Shown: positions 31,785-39,093 of the stretch, in pieces
Position numbering within the stretch: position 1 is the stretch's first letter
Layout: the number at the start of each line of letters is the position of its first letter
Assembly: GCF_008805035.1 (NCBI RefSeq)
Contig: NZ_CP038018.1
Coordinates: forward strand, 1,240,001 to 1,304,000
Direction of reading: 5' to 3'
Length of the DNA: 64,000 nucleotides
Source: Eikenella exigua
GTDB lineage: Bacteria; Pseudomonadota; Gammaproteobacteria; Burkholderiales; Neisseriaceae
Position numbers and translations under genes: made by a program
Notes under the pieces: generated by a model
Told to the model about the DNA's origin: nothing
The model's database searches: none
Seen by the model: only the letters and a program-made list of their open reading frames with translations

Positions 31785-32186
31785 ATGAAACCTAAACTGC
31801 TATACAATGGCATACGCCCTTTATATGTACTCTGCGAAGATGGGGAAGAGTTGTCTGGCTTAGAGCATGAGCTGGATAGCTACCGGCAATCCGCCCAAAC
31901 CGTCCGCCATGAGGCTAGTATCCAAGCTATTATGCAGCGCTTCGCCAACGGCGAAAGACTGACACCGAAGATGTTTCATGAGGCCGGCAAGGCACACGGC
32001 TTCACCGTGTATGAGTTCATCAAATAGCCGATTCGTGTTTATTGTATAAATATCCCGAACTCAAAAGGCTGTCTCCTGCTTAGCCATAGCGTGTTGAAAA
32101 AATGGCAGAAAACTAAATCATCAGATTTGGAAAAAGCTTATCGGCAACTGCAAAATGTGTTGTCATTGGAGCATTTGGTATCATGA
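31785..32186 (+). pseudogene. HigB/RelE-like toxin gene interrupted by an in-frame TAG
   Basis: The 80-codon frame (LYNGIRPLYVLCEDGEELSG to FTVYEFIK) stops at TAG 32025-32027, but the same frame continues with PIRVYCINIPNSKGCLLLSH and VLKKWQKTKSSDLEKAYRQL to TGA 32184-32186. That second part is the conserved C-terminal core of phage-derived HigB-like RNases. The final TGA overlaps the antitoxin ATG as ATGA, which shows that the full 133-codon frame was the original gene. The truncated protein lacks the core and should be inactive. Confidence 0.8.
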
Positions 32187-32545
32187 ATAAAATAGAAAAT
32201 TACGAACTGATAAAAGCTCAAGAAGAGGCGAAGGTAGATTTCGCCATCATGCTGAATAACCTCTTGGATGAGAAAAAACTCTCCTATACCGACCTGGCCA
32301 AACTCACGGGCAAAAGTAAATCACTTGTTTCTAGGATTATGGGCGGCAGCAATAATCTGACTATAGAAACCATGGTTTCTATGTTATTTGCGCTGGATGA
32401 AAAAATTGTGATTTCTACCGAAGATAAGCTGCAAGCAGAATATGGACGGGTTTTGAGTATTACATCCGACTCCCCTATAACCAACTTATCTAAGCGACAG
32501 CCTTACCACATCGGCAACTTCAGGCCGCTAGCGCTGGAGGTGTAA
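32183..32545 (+). CDS. HigA-like HTH antitoxin
   Basis: 120 residues with a Cro/CI-type HTH (LSYTDLAKLTGKSKSLVSRI) and the C-terminal ALDEKIVIS segment seen in HigA-type antitoxins. Coupled to the interrupted toxin by ATGA and followed after one base by the SecB-like gene. Confidence 0.82.
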   Translation: MNKIENYELIKAQEEAKVDFAIMLNNLLDEKKLSYTDLAKLTGKSKSLVSRIMGGSNNLTIETMVSMLFALDEKIVISTEDKLQAEYGRVLSITSDSPITNLSKRQPYHIGNFRPLALEV

Positions 32546-32546
32546 A

Positions 32547-32963
32547 GTGAAAATACAACTGCTCGACATCAAACAGGGCTCGTCAACCAAACGTCTTGGT
32601 GGGCAGGGTATTGATATATCGGGAATCAACAGAAGCCTCACCATCACCCGAGGTAAGCTGTTTCTGAATGAAGAAAATGACCAGATTTTAATCCGTCCCC
32701 AAGTACAATTTCGGATTGCGAATGGGGAGGATGAAGAGATTTTCGCCCTCGAATCCGAATATATGGTGTTTTTTCGCTTAGAAGGCGTAGACGGGCAAAC
32801 CCCGGAACAAGCATTAGGCAGAAACCCCGCGCTAGTGGCGAAATTACATGAATATTCGCAAATTGCGGTAGGTATTCATCTTCAGATGGAATTAAACCTT
32901 ACCACCTTGGATGCAGGAATGCCCCTGTGGGAAGGGGAATACATCACTCCAAACCCAAGCTAA
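32547..32963 (+). CDS. SecB-like chaperone of a toxin-antitoxin-chaperone module
   Basis: 138 residues from a GTG one base after the antitoxin stop. The layout fits the SecB fold: strands around QILIRPQVQFRIANGEDEEI, FALESEYMVFFRLEGVDG, then NPALVAKLHEYSQIAVGIHL and the closing LNLTTLDAGMPLW. Order toxin-antitoxin-SecB-like is that of the M. tuberculosis TAC locus (HigB1-HigA1-Rv1957), where the chaperone stabilises the antitoxin. Homology is weak by eye, so context carries part of the call. Confidence 0.65.
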   Translation: MKIQLLDIKQGSSTKRLGGQGIDISGINRSLTITRGKLFLNEENDQILIRPQVQFRIANGEDEEIFALESEYMVFFRLEGVDGQTPEQALGRNPALVAKLHEYSQIAVGIHLQMELNLTTLDAGMPLWEGEYITPNPS

Positions 32964-32988
32964 AAATTGATTAGAGCAGTATGCCTCA

Positions 32989-33013
32989 AGCAGCCTTCGG
33001 GCTGCTTTTGTGT
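32989..33013 (+). terminator. Terminator of the toxin-antitoxin-chaperone operon
   Basis: AGCAGCC TTCG GGCTGCT followed by TTTGTGTT; the same stem-loop sequence also ends the PanA-type operon. Confidence 0.85.
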
Positions 33014-33015
33014 TG

Positions 33016-33160
33016 TTAGTTAAATCTCATATACCGCTACCCCGTTAAAAAAGGCGGGCGCGTGGCAGGCTATCTGGCCGTGTATGCGGAAAAGGAATTG
33101 GACGCGGCAACGCGCGCGCAGTTGGAAACCGCCGCCGCGAGATTGGGAGCGTATCTATGA
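33016..33160 (+). pseudogene. C-terminal remnant of a phage gene
   Basis: An open frame without ATG ends GYLAVYAEKELDAATRAQLE then ARLGAYL, with TGA overlapping the next ATG. Clean coding character but no start suggests the tail of a gene whose front was lost at a deletion joint (a 32-codon gene from GTG 33062 is the alternative). Confidence 0.4.
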
Positions 33161-33399
33161 GGGGCTTACTGACCGGATACGGCGGCGGTACCGCCAGCCT
33201 GTCCAAAGTCGTGATGTTCAGCGGGCATGTGGTGTGCAGCGCGGTGATCGGCTGGCAGGCATACAAGGGCAGCCTGCACTTTGATTTCTACCTGGCCTAC
33301 ATCTGCGCCTGCTACGGCGCGAACAGCACCAACAAGGCCATCAGCATCCTCGGCCGGCGGCCGGCCGCCTCTCGGGACGAACAAGGAGGGGCATCATGA
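33157..33399 (+). CDS. Small membrane protein of the lysis cassette, holin-like
   Basis: 80 residues with two hydrophobic segments (VVMFSGHVVCSAVIGWQAY and FYLAYICACYGANS) and a basic tail. Placed before spanin-like and endolysin genes, it is the best holin candidate, though it could be a holin-associated protein. It overlaps the next gene by 4 bases. Confidence 0.55.
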   Translation: MRGLLTGYGGGTASLSKVVMFSGHVVCSAVIGWQAYKGSLHFDFYLAYICACYGANSTNKAISILGRRPAASRDEQGGAS

Positions 33400-33785
33400 A
33401 GCCGAGACTGCCCAAACACTGCACCGCCGCCATCGTGATTTGCGGTGCGCTGGCCGGCTTTACCGCCTATTCGTGGTACGGCTTTGCCGAAGCGCTGGCG
33501 GGCAAGAATGCCGAACTGGCGGCCTTGGCGGCCGAGCGGGACGAACTGCTGGAGATCATGGTGGCGCAGGACGGCCTGATACAGAGCCAAACCGCCGCAC
33601 TGCAAAGCGCCAAGCTGGACAATGCCGGCAGCCGGGCAGAACTCCGTGCCCAGGCGCAAAAACTGGCACAGATGCGCGCCGAGCTGGCTGCCAAACATCC
33701 GGCCGCCGCCTTCAGGCCACCTGAAAAAGTCGGACGCGAGACCGCTAACAACCTGAGAAGGATAAACAGACTATGGCAAAAATAA
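33396..33785 (+). CDS. Inner-membrane spanin-like protein (first Rz-type)
   Basis: 129 residues: an N-terminal transmembrane anchor (AAIVICGALAGFTAYSWYGF) and a long coiled-coil (KNAELAALAAERDELLEIMV), the architecture of Rz-type i-spanins. Its end overlaps the lipoprotein gene by 13 bases. Confidence 0.65.
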   Translation: MKPRLPKHCTAAIVICGALAGFTAYSWYGFAEALAGKNAELAALAAERDELLEIMVAQDGLIQSQTAALQSAKLDNAGSRAELRAQAQKLAQMRAELAAKHPAAAFRPPEKVGRETANNLRRINRLWQK

Positions 33786-34036
33786 TCCTGACCGCCGCAC
33801 TGCTGGGCCTGGCGGCCTGCACCGGCCCCGCCCACTACCCGACCGTCTGCAGCAAACCGAAACCCAGCACCGACGCCCCCCGGCTGCCGGCGGCGCAAAT
33901 CAGAGCCGGTACCGGCCAAGACAAGGCCGTGGAACTGCTGACCCAATCCCTGCACACCGCCGCCGTGTACACCAAAAGGCTGGAAGAGTTTGCCGACAGC
34001 TGCCGCGCTAATCCCGCCTTCAAGGCACGCCGCTAG
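33773..34036 (+). CDS. Lysis-cassette lipoprotein, outer-membrane spanin-like (first Rz1-type)
   Basis: 87 residues with a lipoprotein signal (IILTAALLGLAACTGPAHYP; lipobox LAAC). Overlapping the Rz-type gene in another frame is typical of Rz1. Longer than many Rz1 proteins. Confidence 0.65.
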   Translation: MAKIILTAALLGLAACTGPAHYPTVCSKPKPSTDAPRLPAAQIRAGTGQDKAVELLTQSLHTAAVYTKRLEEFADSCRANPAFKARR

Positions 34037-34079
34037 ACGGCAGAATTTTAGGCTACCTGAAAACCAGAAAGGAAACGAA

Positions 34080-34580
34080 ATGACAGAATTGCCGTGGATT
34101 GACGAAGCAAGAAAATACATCGGTATGCACGAACGGGATGCCCGCGGCTTAAAAACCATCCCTATGTGGGTACGGGCTTTGAAAGGCTGGTGGAGCGATA
34201 CCAAAACGCCGTGGTGCGGAACGTTTGTCGGCCACTGTCTGCAGGCAGCCGGCAGGGATATTGCAAAAGAATGGTATCGGGCGAAATCCTGGGCAAAAGG
34301 CGCAACCCGTTTGGCGAAGCCGGCCTACGGCTGCATCGTGGTATTCGAGCGGCAGGGCGGCGGGCATGTGGGCTTTGTGGTCGGGCAGGACAGGCAGGGC
34401 AACCTGATGGTATTGGGCGGCAACCAGGGCGACGCGGTCAATATCAAACCGTTTGCCAAGAGCCGCGTGATTGCCTACCTGTGGCCGAACAAAGGCGGCA
34501 AACCCGCTTATCCCGCAGAAGGGCGCTATACGCTGCCGCTGTTGCAGAGCGACGGGAAGCTGAGCAGAAACGAGGCGTAA
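34080..34580 (+). CDS. Phage endolysin-like cysteine peptidase (TIGR02594/CHAP type)
   Basis: 166 residues. The NlpC/P60-CHAP-like triad is visible: Cys in TPWCGTFVGHCLQAAG, His in GGGHVGFVVGQD and Asn/Asp in LGGNQGDAVN. It should cleave peptidoglycan cross-bridges during lysis. The ATG at 34080 with AGGAAACG upstream was chosen; the longer frame overlaps the lipoprotein gene. An exact DUS lies at about 34051, just ahead. Confidence 0.82.
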   Translation: MTELPWIDEARKYIGMHERDARGLKTIPMWVRALKGWWSDTKTPWCGTFVGHCLQAAGRDIAKEWYRAKSWAKGATRLAKPAYGCIVVFERQGGGHVGFVVGQDRQGNLMVLGGNQGDAVNIKPFAKSRVIAYLWPNKGGKPAYPAEGRYTLPLLQSDGKLSRNEA

Positions 34581-34582
34581 CT

Positions 34583-34651
34583 ATGGCCGGCAGAAACAAA
34601 CTGCCCGAACAGGCGAAACCCCGCAAACAGGCGGGTTGGCGGGGTCTCTAA
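34583..34651 (+). pseudogene. 22-codon ORF, possible terminase small-subunit remnant
   Basis: MAGRNKLPEQAKPRKQAGWR then GL and stop. It begins 2 bases after the endolysin stop. The basic, Pro-containing opening resembles N-termini of P27-type terminase small subunits, which often follow lysis genes. If so, the packaging and structural genes were deleted just here. Evidence is thin. Confidence 0.3.
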
Positions 34652-34737
34652 TCATCAATCTCGGAGCGGCGGCATGGAGACTGACGACTACGTGAATCAT
34701 AAACGATTTGCCCTCAGAAATCCAGGGGTAAGGCAAA

Positions 34738-34759
34738 GGGCACCGGTTGCCCGATGCCC
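34738..34759 (-). terminator. Terminator of the BRO-N antirepressor gene
   Basis: On the minus strand GGGCA...TGCCC with inner CGG GCAA CCG forms a stem-loop followed by TTTGCCTT, about 70 bases beyond the leftward BRO-N stop. Otherwise 34652-34827 shows only a weak 35-codon frame. Confidence 0.6.
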
Positions 34760-34827
34760 TGCTGTCACTGTCTCAACCTAGCGGGAAACAGATTCCTACC
34801 GATATTGCTATCGGAAACAACAGTATC

Positions 34828-35595
34828 TTACACCTGATGCGCCAGACACGGAATCATGCCGTCTTCATACGGAGAGGTGATGTAGCTGACGAGATGGCGG
34901 TAGATTTTGCCGCCCTTCACTGTAACGGCGTAGTAGGCGTTGCGGTTCAGGTTGAACGGGATATTGGCCTGATTGGCAAACAGCTTCGGCACGGTTTCCA
35001 AGTTCACGGTGTCGGCTTCGCTGTACTGTACGCCCTTCTCCACCGCCACGCGGCTCATCAGGCTCAACACTTCAAGGAACTGTTCGGGCGGCACGTCTTT
35101 GTAGCCGACTTTGAATTTGGATTTGATGCTGCTCCACAAGGTAATAGCCAGCTTGGCCTGATGTTCTCTCGGCACGGCTCCCACCAGCATACGGTGTAGG
35201 GCTTTGACTTGTTCCTGCTGCTCGTAGGTCAGGCCGGACGGTAGGGCTTTGCGGGTTTGGGGGCTGCCTGAAACTTCTTTCTCCAACACGTCCAGCACCC
35301 AGCGGCGGAACTCTTTGGCTACTTTGGTGCGAGCCAATATGCCGAGAAGGTGGCAGCCGCGCAGGCTGAATACGCGTACCTGCTGCTTACCGCCGGCGGT
35401 GGGCAGTTCGATGACTTGGGTCATGCTGTCGGTAAATTCGTCGGCGTTGCGATTGTAGAGATTGACAATATCAGCCGCTGGATTTTTGTATCCCAAGGCA
35501 CTTGCAACTTGCAAGCCCCTTAACCAAGGCTGGCCGTGGATGTCGGTAATATCAAAGGATACGTTGCGGAAAGAAAGAGAAAGTTGAGTTTGCAT
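34828..35595 (-). CDS. BRO-N domain antirepressor-like protein
   Basis: 255 residues. BRO-N domain at residues 1-115 (VSFDITDIHGQPWLRGLQVA, ALGYKNPAADIVNLY, RVFSLRGCHLLGILARTKVA, EFRRWVLDVLEKE), then an SGSP joint encoded by GGGCTGCCTGAA and a helical C-terminal domain. The ATG at 35595 has ACCGGAG 8 bases upstream. It sits inside the lysis region in reverse orientation. The leader shows antisense features like those of the KilA-N gene. Confidence 0.82.
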   Translation of the reverse strand: MQTQLSLSFRNVSFDITDIHGQPWLRGLQVASALGYKNPAADIVNLYNRNADEFTDSMTQVIELPTAGGKQQVRVFSLRGCHLLGILARTKVAKEFRRWVLDVLEKEVSGSPQTRKALPSGLTYEQQEQVKALHRMLVGAVPREHQAKLAITLWSSIKSKFKVGYKDVPPEQFLEVLSLMSRVAVEKGVQYSEADTVNLETVPKLFANQANIPFNLNRNAYYAVTVKGGKIYRHLVSYITSPYEDGMIPCLAHQV

Positions 35596-35599
35596 TTTG

Positions 35600-35735
35600 C
35601 GCTCCGGTAACAAGTTTGAAAACCTGCCTCCCGCCGCCAAGCGGGGAGGGCAGAAACGTGCAGGTTGGCGGACTGTGGTACCGGACGGGGCACAGCAAGC
35701 TTTACGGGCTTCCCACACGCTCTTGCCCAAAGGGT
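35600..35735 (-). ncRNA. Possible second C4-like antisense element before the BRO-N gene
   Basis: The minus-strand leader has a stem CUGUG/CACAG (about 35675-35695) whose loop contains UCCGGUA (35679-35685). This is the exact complement of UACCGGA at 35603-35609 over the BRO-N ribosome site. Between them lies a strong double hairpin (AACCTGC...GCAGGTT enclosing CTCCCGC/GCGGGGAG, about 35620-35667) with a following TTTTC. Layout matches the first C4-type element, but the match is only 7 bases. Confidence 0.35.
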
Positions 35736-35880
35736 AAGCGCAATGACAACAAAAACCGCAGATGCGGCATTGATGCGTCCGATACTGAAGAAAACAGGCC
35801 GCCAAGCCTGTGCTGCTATTGAACAGCGTGGATATAGTAGCGTGTTTTCTCTTGATTGGCAACATAAAGAAAGGAATCCC

Positions 35881-36222
35881 ATGACATGGATATTGAAATA
35901 CTGGAAGCCGCTACTCGGCGGTGTGGTACTGCTGGCCGTGATATACGGCGAAGTGCAATACGGCAAGCTGCGCTACCAAGCGGGCTATGCTGCGGCCACG
36001 GCAGCCATCAATGCCAAACTGGCCGAGCAAAAGCAGAAGCATCAAAAAACCGCCCATGCGGCAAGCGTGGAATATCAACAAGAGAAGTCCAAAGCGGACG
36101 AGAAAGTGAGGGTAAGGCGTGAAGTGGTACAGCAAATTATCGAGCGGCCTGTGTTTACTGGCGATTGCGTTGATGCTTCCGGGGTGCAAGTCCTCAACGC
36201 CGCCATTGCCGAGCGCCATTGA
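35881..36222 (+). CDS. Inner-membrane spanin, second Rz-type
   Basis: 113 residues: an N-terminal membrane anchor (LLGGVVLLAVIYGEVQYGK) then a coiled-coil (AINAKLAEQKQKHQKTAHAA) and the VNxAIAE-like end typical of Rz. The ATG at 35881 has AAGGAATCC before it; the longer frame to 35665 crosses the BRO-N leader. The Rz1-like gene overlaps its last 104 bases. Confidence 0.82.
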   Translation: MTWILKYWKPLLGGVVLLAVIYGEVQYGKLRYQAGYAAATAAINAKLAEQKQKHQKTAHAASVEYQQEKSKADEKVRVRREVVQQIIERPVFTGDCVDASGVQVLNAAIAERH

Positions 36223-36376
36223 GCCGCCGGCCGATTTGGCTATGCCCTGCCCAAGGCTGCCCGAATTGTCGGGAACAACGGGCAAGGTGATGCTGCCGTG
36301 GGCGCTGGAAGTGGTGCATCTGTATAACGACTGTGCGGCACGGCATGACGGCCTAATCAAGGCATGGCCGAGGTAG
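36119..36376 (+). CDS. Outer-membrane spanin lipoprotein, second Rz1-type
   Basis: 85 residues in the +1-type overlapping frame within Rz. Lipoprotein signal LCLLAIALMLPGCKSSTPPL (lipobox LPGC), then a Pro-rich short mature part, as in Rz1. Last recognisable prophage gene. Confidence 0.82.
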   Translation: MKWYSKLSSGLCLLAIALMLPGCKSSTPPLPSAIEPPADLAMPCPRLPELSGTTGKVMLPWALEVVHLYNDCAARHDGLIKAWPR

Positions 36377-36619
36377 GCAGCCACTAGTACAACGATGGCT
36401 AATAAAGAGTTTGGACAAAGTTTGCCAGCGTATGGTTTAATACGGCCAAGGTATCCAAAGTTTTAGCAAGCGGTAAATTAGCTAAATCAATGGGTTATAT
36501 AAAATTCTCGTGACTTTGAATCCGTCTGAAAGCGAACGGAGTGAGCTTCGCCAAAACGAGGGCAACGATGTTCGCCCAAACGAACACAGTGAGCCGCACC
36601 AAAACACAGGAGAAGCATC
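36377..36619. other. Prophage right boundary region, no gene
   Basis: No coding frame is supported. TTTGGACAAAGTTT at about 36411-36424 resembles TTTGGACAAATTTT in the integrase 3' end (about 10128-10141), but it does not match the tRNA 3' end. 36510-36600 has degenerate tandem motifs around GAGTGAGCTTCGCCAAAACGA and CAGTGAGCCGCACCAAAACAC just before the CdsA-like ribosome site. The attachment junction should lie here but was not identified. Confidence 0.5.
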
Positions 36620-37609
36620 ATGAGCTTTGCCAACACATCCAGCCAAATCACCACCGAACAAACCGCCGCTCATCTCACCCCACAGGTGAGCTATATCTTT
36701 ACCGGCGTATTTGCCGTATTGATTTTCGCCAGCATCATCGGGCAATGGCTGAAACGCAAAAACGGCACAGGCAATGCCACCATCGCCAACCTCAACGCCC
36801 GCATCTATACTTGGTGGCTGATGACGCTGGTGCTGCTGGCCGCCTTCTGGTTTGGCAAAACCGGTACGGTGGTGTTGTTTTTCCTGATTTCGTTTGCCGC
36901 CCTGCGCGAATTCATGACCCTCGTTTATCGCCGCCGCAGCGATTATTACAGCATGGTAACCTGCTTCTACCTGCTGTTGCCGGTGCAATATTATTTTGTT
37001 TATGACGGCTGGTACGGCATGTTCAGCATTTTCATCCCCGTGTACGGCTTTTTGGTGTTGCCGATTATCGCCAGCCTAAGCGGCCAAACCGCTCATTTCC
37101 TCGAACGCGCAGCCAAAACGCAATGGATGGCGATGATCTGCATCTTCTGCCTCTCCCATGTTCCCGCCCTAATATTCCTAAACTTAGACGGCTTCGACAG
37201 AAGCAGCAATATCCTGTTGCTGATTTTCCTGATCGGCGTGGTACAGGCTTCAGACGTGTTGCAATACGTTTGGGGCAAACTGGTGGGCGGTGCCAAAATC
37301 ATGCCTTCGCTTTCCCCATCTAAAACCGTATCCGGCACGGTGGGCGGCATTTTGTCTGCCACCGCGCTCGCCGCATTGATGTCGCCAATTACTCCATTTA
37401 CCCACGGCCAGGCCGCAGCCATCGGTTTTACCATCTGCCTGATGGGCTTCTTTGGCGGGCTGGTGATGTCCGCCATCAAACGCGACTACGGCGTGAAAGA
37501 CTGGGGCAACTTGATACGCGGCCACGGCGGTATGCTCGACCGTGTGGATTCCATCTGCTTTGCCGCACCGATTTTTTTCCACATCGTCCGCTACTATTGG
37601 CACGGCTAA
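36620..37609 (+). CDS. Phosphatidate cytidylyltransferase family protein
   Basis: 329 residues, polytopic membrane protein. The CdsA signature is complete near the C-terminus: SPSKTVSGTVGG, then SAIKRDYGVKDWGNLIRGHG and GMLDRVDS. It makes CDP-diacylglycerol for phospholipids. Length and opening match the YnbB-like branch, a second CdsA often paired with an acyltransferase; no partner gene is adjacent now because the prophage lies upstream. Confidence 0.9.
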   Translation: MSFANTSSQITTEQTAAHLTPQVSYIFTGVFAVLIFASIIGQWLKRKNGTGNATIANLNARIYTWWLMTLVLLAAFWFGKTGTVVLFFLISFAALREFMTLVYRRRSDYYSMVTCFYLLLPVQYYFVYDGWYGMFSIFIPVYGFLVLPIIASLSGQTAHFLERAAKTQWMAMICIFCLSHVPALIFLNLDGFDRSSNILLLIFLIGVVQASDVLQYVWGKLVGGAKIMPSLSPSKTVSGTVGGILSATALAALMSPITPFTHGQAAAIGFTICLMGFFGGLVMSAIKRDYGVKDWGNLIRGHGGMLDRVDSICFAAPIFFHIVRYYWHG

Positions 37610-37741
37610 CGGCAAGTAAAAAGCGATACCAGGCTACCTGAAAAAAGTTTCATAGCACATTATGCTTGTGATATACCCATTTCTGCTTGAAATAGAATAA
37701 TTTTGATTAAATAAAATATAAAATAGCCAAATATTTATTAG

Positions 37742-37801
37742 GGCGCGTTTTGATTTACGTTAAAATGCGCCTTTTTTTCGTGAAGGACGCCTCACCAGGC
37801 G
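37742..37801 (+). promoter_or_regulatory. Leader terminator/attenuator of the NRAMP-related gene
   Basis: GGCGCGTTTT (37742-37751) pairs with AAAATGCGCC (37762-37771), directly followed by seven T, so it is an intrinsic terminator. It ends only about 30 bases before the transporter ATG, and no promoter fits between. A second small hairpin, CGCCT/AGGCG (37788-37801), abuts the ribosome site. Together they suggest transcription or translation control in the leader. The upstream 37610-37740 is AT-rich with one DUS. Confidence 0.55.
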
Positions 37802-37809
37802 GGAATTTT

Positions 37810-39078
37810 ATGTCTGAACACCACGCACACACTTCAACTTGGAAAAGCCGCATCAATGCGCTTGGCCCTGGAATCATGATGGCCTCGGCAGCAGTGGGCG
37901 GCTCACACCTGATTGCTTCCACCCAGGCCGGCGCACTCTACGGCTGGCAGCTTGCACTGATCATCATCCTCACCAACCTGTTTAAATACCCATTTTTCCG
38001 TTTCAGCGCACACTACACATTGGACATGGGCAAAAGCCTGATTGAGGGCTATGCCGAGAAAAGCCGCTTTTATCTGTGGGTATTCCTGATTTTGTGTGTG
38101 GCATCGGCCACGATTAATGCCGGCGCAGTGGCGGTGGTCACTGCCGCCATCGTCAAAATGGCGATTCCTTCGCTAACATTGGATGTAGGCGCAATCTCCG
38201 CGCTGATTATGGCTTCCTGCCTGATTATCCTGGCCAGCGGGCGCTACAAGGCTTTGGATAATGTTTCCAAAATCATCATCGTGAGCCTCACCATCGCCAC
38301 CGTGGCCGCTGCCGCCATCGCCATGTCGCGCGGCATGCAGATGAAGCCCGACTTTATCGAGCCTACGCCGTGGACATTCACCGCCTTGGGTTTCCTCATC
38401 GCACTGATGGGCTGGATGCCGGCACCGATTGAAATTTCGGCCATCAATTCGCTGTGGGTAACCGAAAAACAACGGCTCAATCCTTCCAGCTACCGCGACG
38501 GCATTTTCGACTTCAACGTCGGCTACATCACCAGCGCCGTGCTGGCCGTGGTGTTTCTTGCTTTGGGCGCGTATGTGCAATACGGCAACGGCGAAGAAGT
38601 GCAGATGGCAGGTGGCAAATACGTGAGCCAACTGATCAATATGTATGCCGTTACCATTGGCAGCTGGTCGAAACCGCTGGTGGCCTTTATCGCCTTCGCC
38701 TGCATGTATGGCACCACGATTACCGTGGTAGACGGCTACGCACGCGCCATTGCCGAACCCATCCGCCTGCTGCGCGGCAAAGATAAAACCGGCAATATCG
38801 AGCTCTTTGCCTGGAATACTTGGGTGGCCGGCTCCGGATTGGCCGTGATTTTCTGGTTCAACAGTGCCATGGCCGAACTGCTCAAATTCGCCATGATCAC
38901 CGCCTTCCTCTCCGCCCCCGTGTTTGCCTGGCTCAACTACCGCCTCGTGAAAGGCGATAAACGCCATAAGCTCACCACCGGCATGAACTTCCTCGCCATC
39001 ATCGGCCTCATCTACCTCACTGGATTTACCCTGCTGTTCCTGCTGAACTTGAGCGGCCTGTTGGATTCCCTCAAATAA
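37810..39078 (+). CDS. NRAMP-related metal ion transporter
   Basis: 422 residues, about eleven transmembrane helices. Overall NRAMP-like, but substrate motifs differ: helix 1 reads LGPGIMMASAAVGGSHLIAS instead of the canonical DPGN, and helix 6 reads IALMGWMPAPIEISAINSLW instead of MPHN-type. Such proteins (NRAMP-related branch) need not carry Mn or Fe. The ATG at 37810 (MSEHHAHTSTWK) was chosen; in-frame codons upstream cover the leader hairpin. Confidence 0.85.
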   Translation: MSEHHAHTSTWKSRINALGPGIMMASAAVGGSHLIASTQAGALYGWQLALIIILTNLFKYPFFRFSAHYTLDMGKSLIEGYAEKSRFYLWVFLILCVASATINAGAVAVVTAAIVKMAIPSLTLDVGAISALIMASCLIILASGRYKALDNVSKIIIVSLTIATVAAAAIAMSRGMQMKPDFIEPTPWTFTALGFLIALMGWMPAPIEISAINSLWVTEKQRLNPSSYRDGIFDFNVGYITSAVLAVVFLALGAYVQYGNGEEVQMAGGKYVSQLINMYAVTIGSWSKPLVAFIAFACMYGTTITVVDGYARAIAEPIRLLRGKDKTGNIELFAWNTWVAGSGLAVIFWFNSAMAELLKFAMITAFLSAPVFAWLNYRLVKGDKRHKLTTGMNFLAIIGLIYLTGFTLLFLLNLSGLLDSLK

Positions 39079-39093
39079 GCATCGGCCGCCGGG

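Larger units (their letters stand above)
10060..36400. mobile_element. Defective lambdoid-type prophage at tRNA-Thr
   Basis: The left edge is at the tRNA-Thr 3' end next to a tyrosine integrase. The right edge is placed after the last lysis gene (36376) and before the host CdsA-like gene (36620). Recognised modules are integration, ssb/exonuclease recombination, a repressor/Cro switch, O/P-like replication with iterons, NinG/NinB, a late regulator, a second immunity region and lysis. No terminase, portal, capsid or tail gene is visible. I could not find a second copy of the tRNA 3' end near 36.4 kb, so the right attachment site is undefined. Confidence 0.88.

Noticed and set aside
10128..36424. 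TTTGGACAAA match as prophage attachment core
   Set aside because: The left copy is inside the integrase coding sequence and not at the tRNA end; a 10-base match over this distance can be chance.
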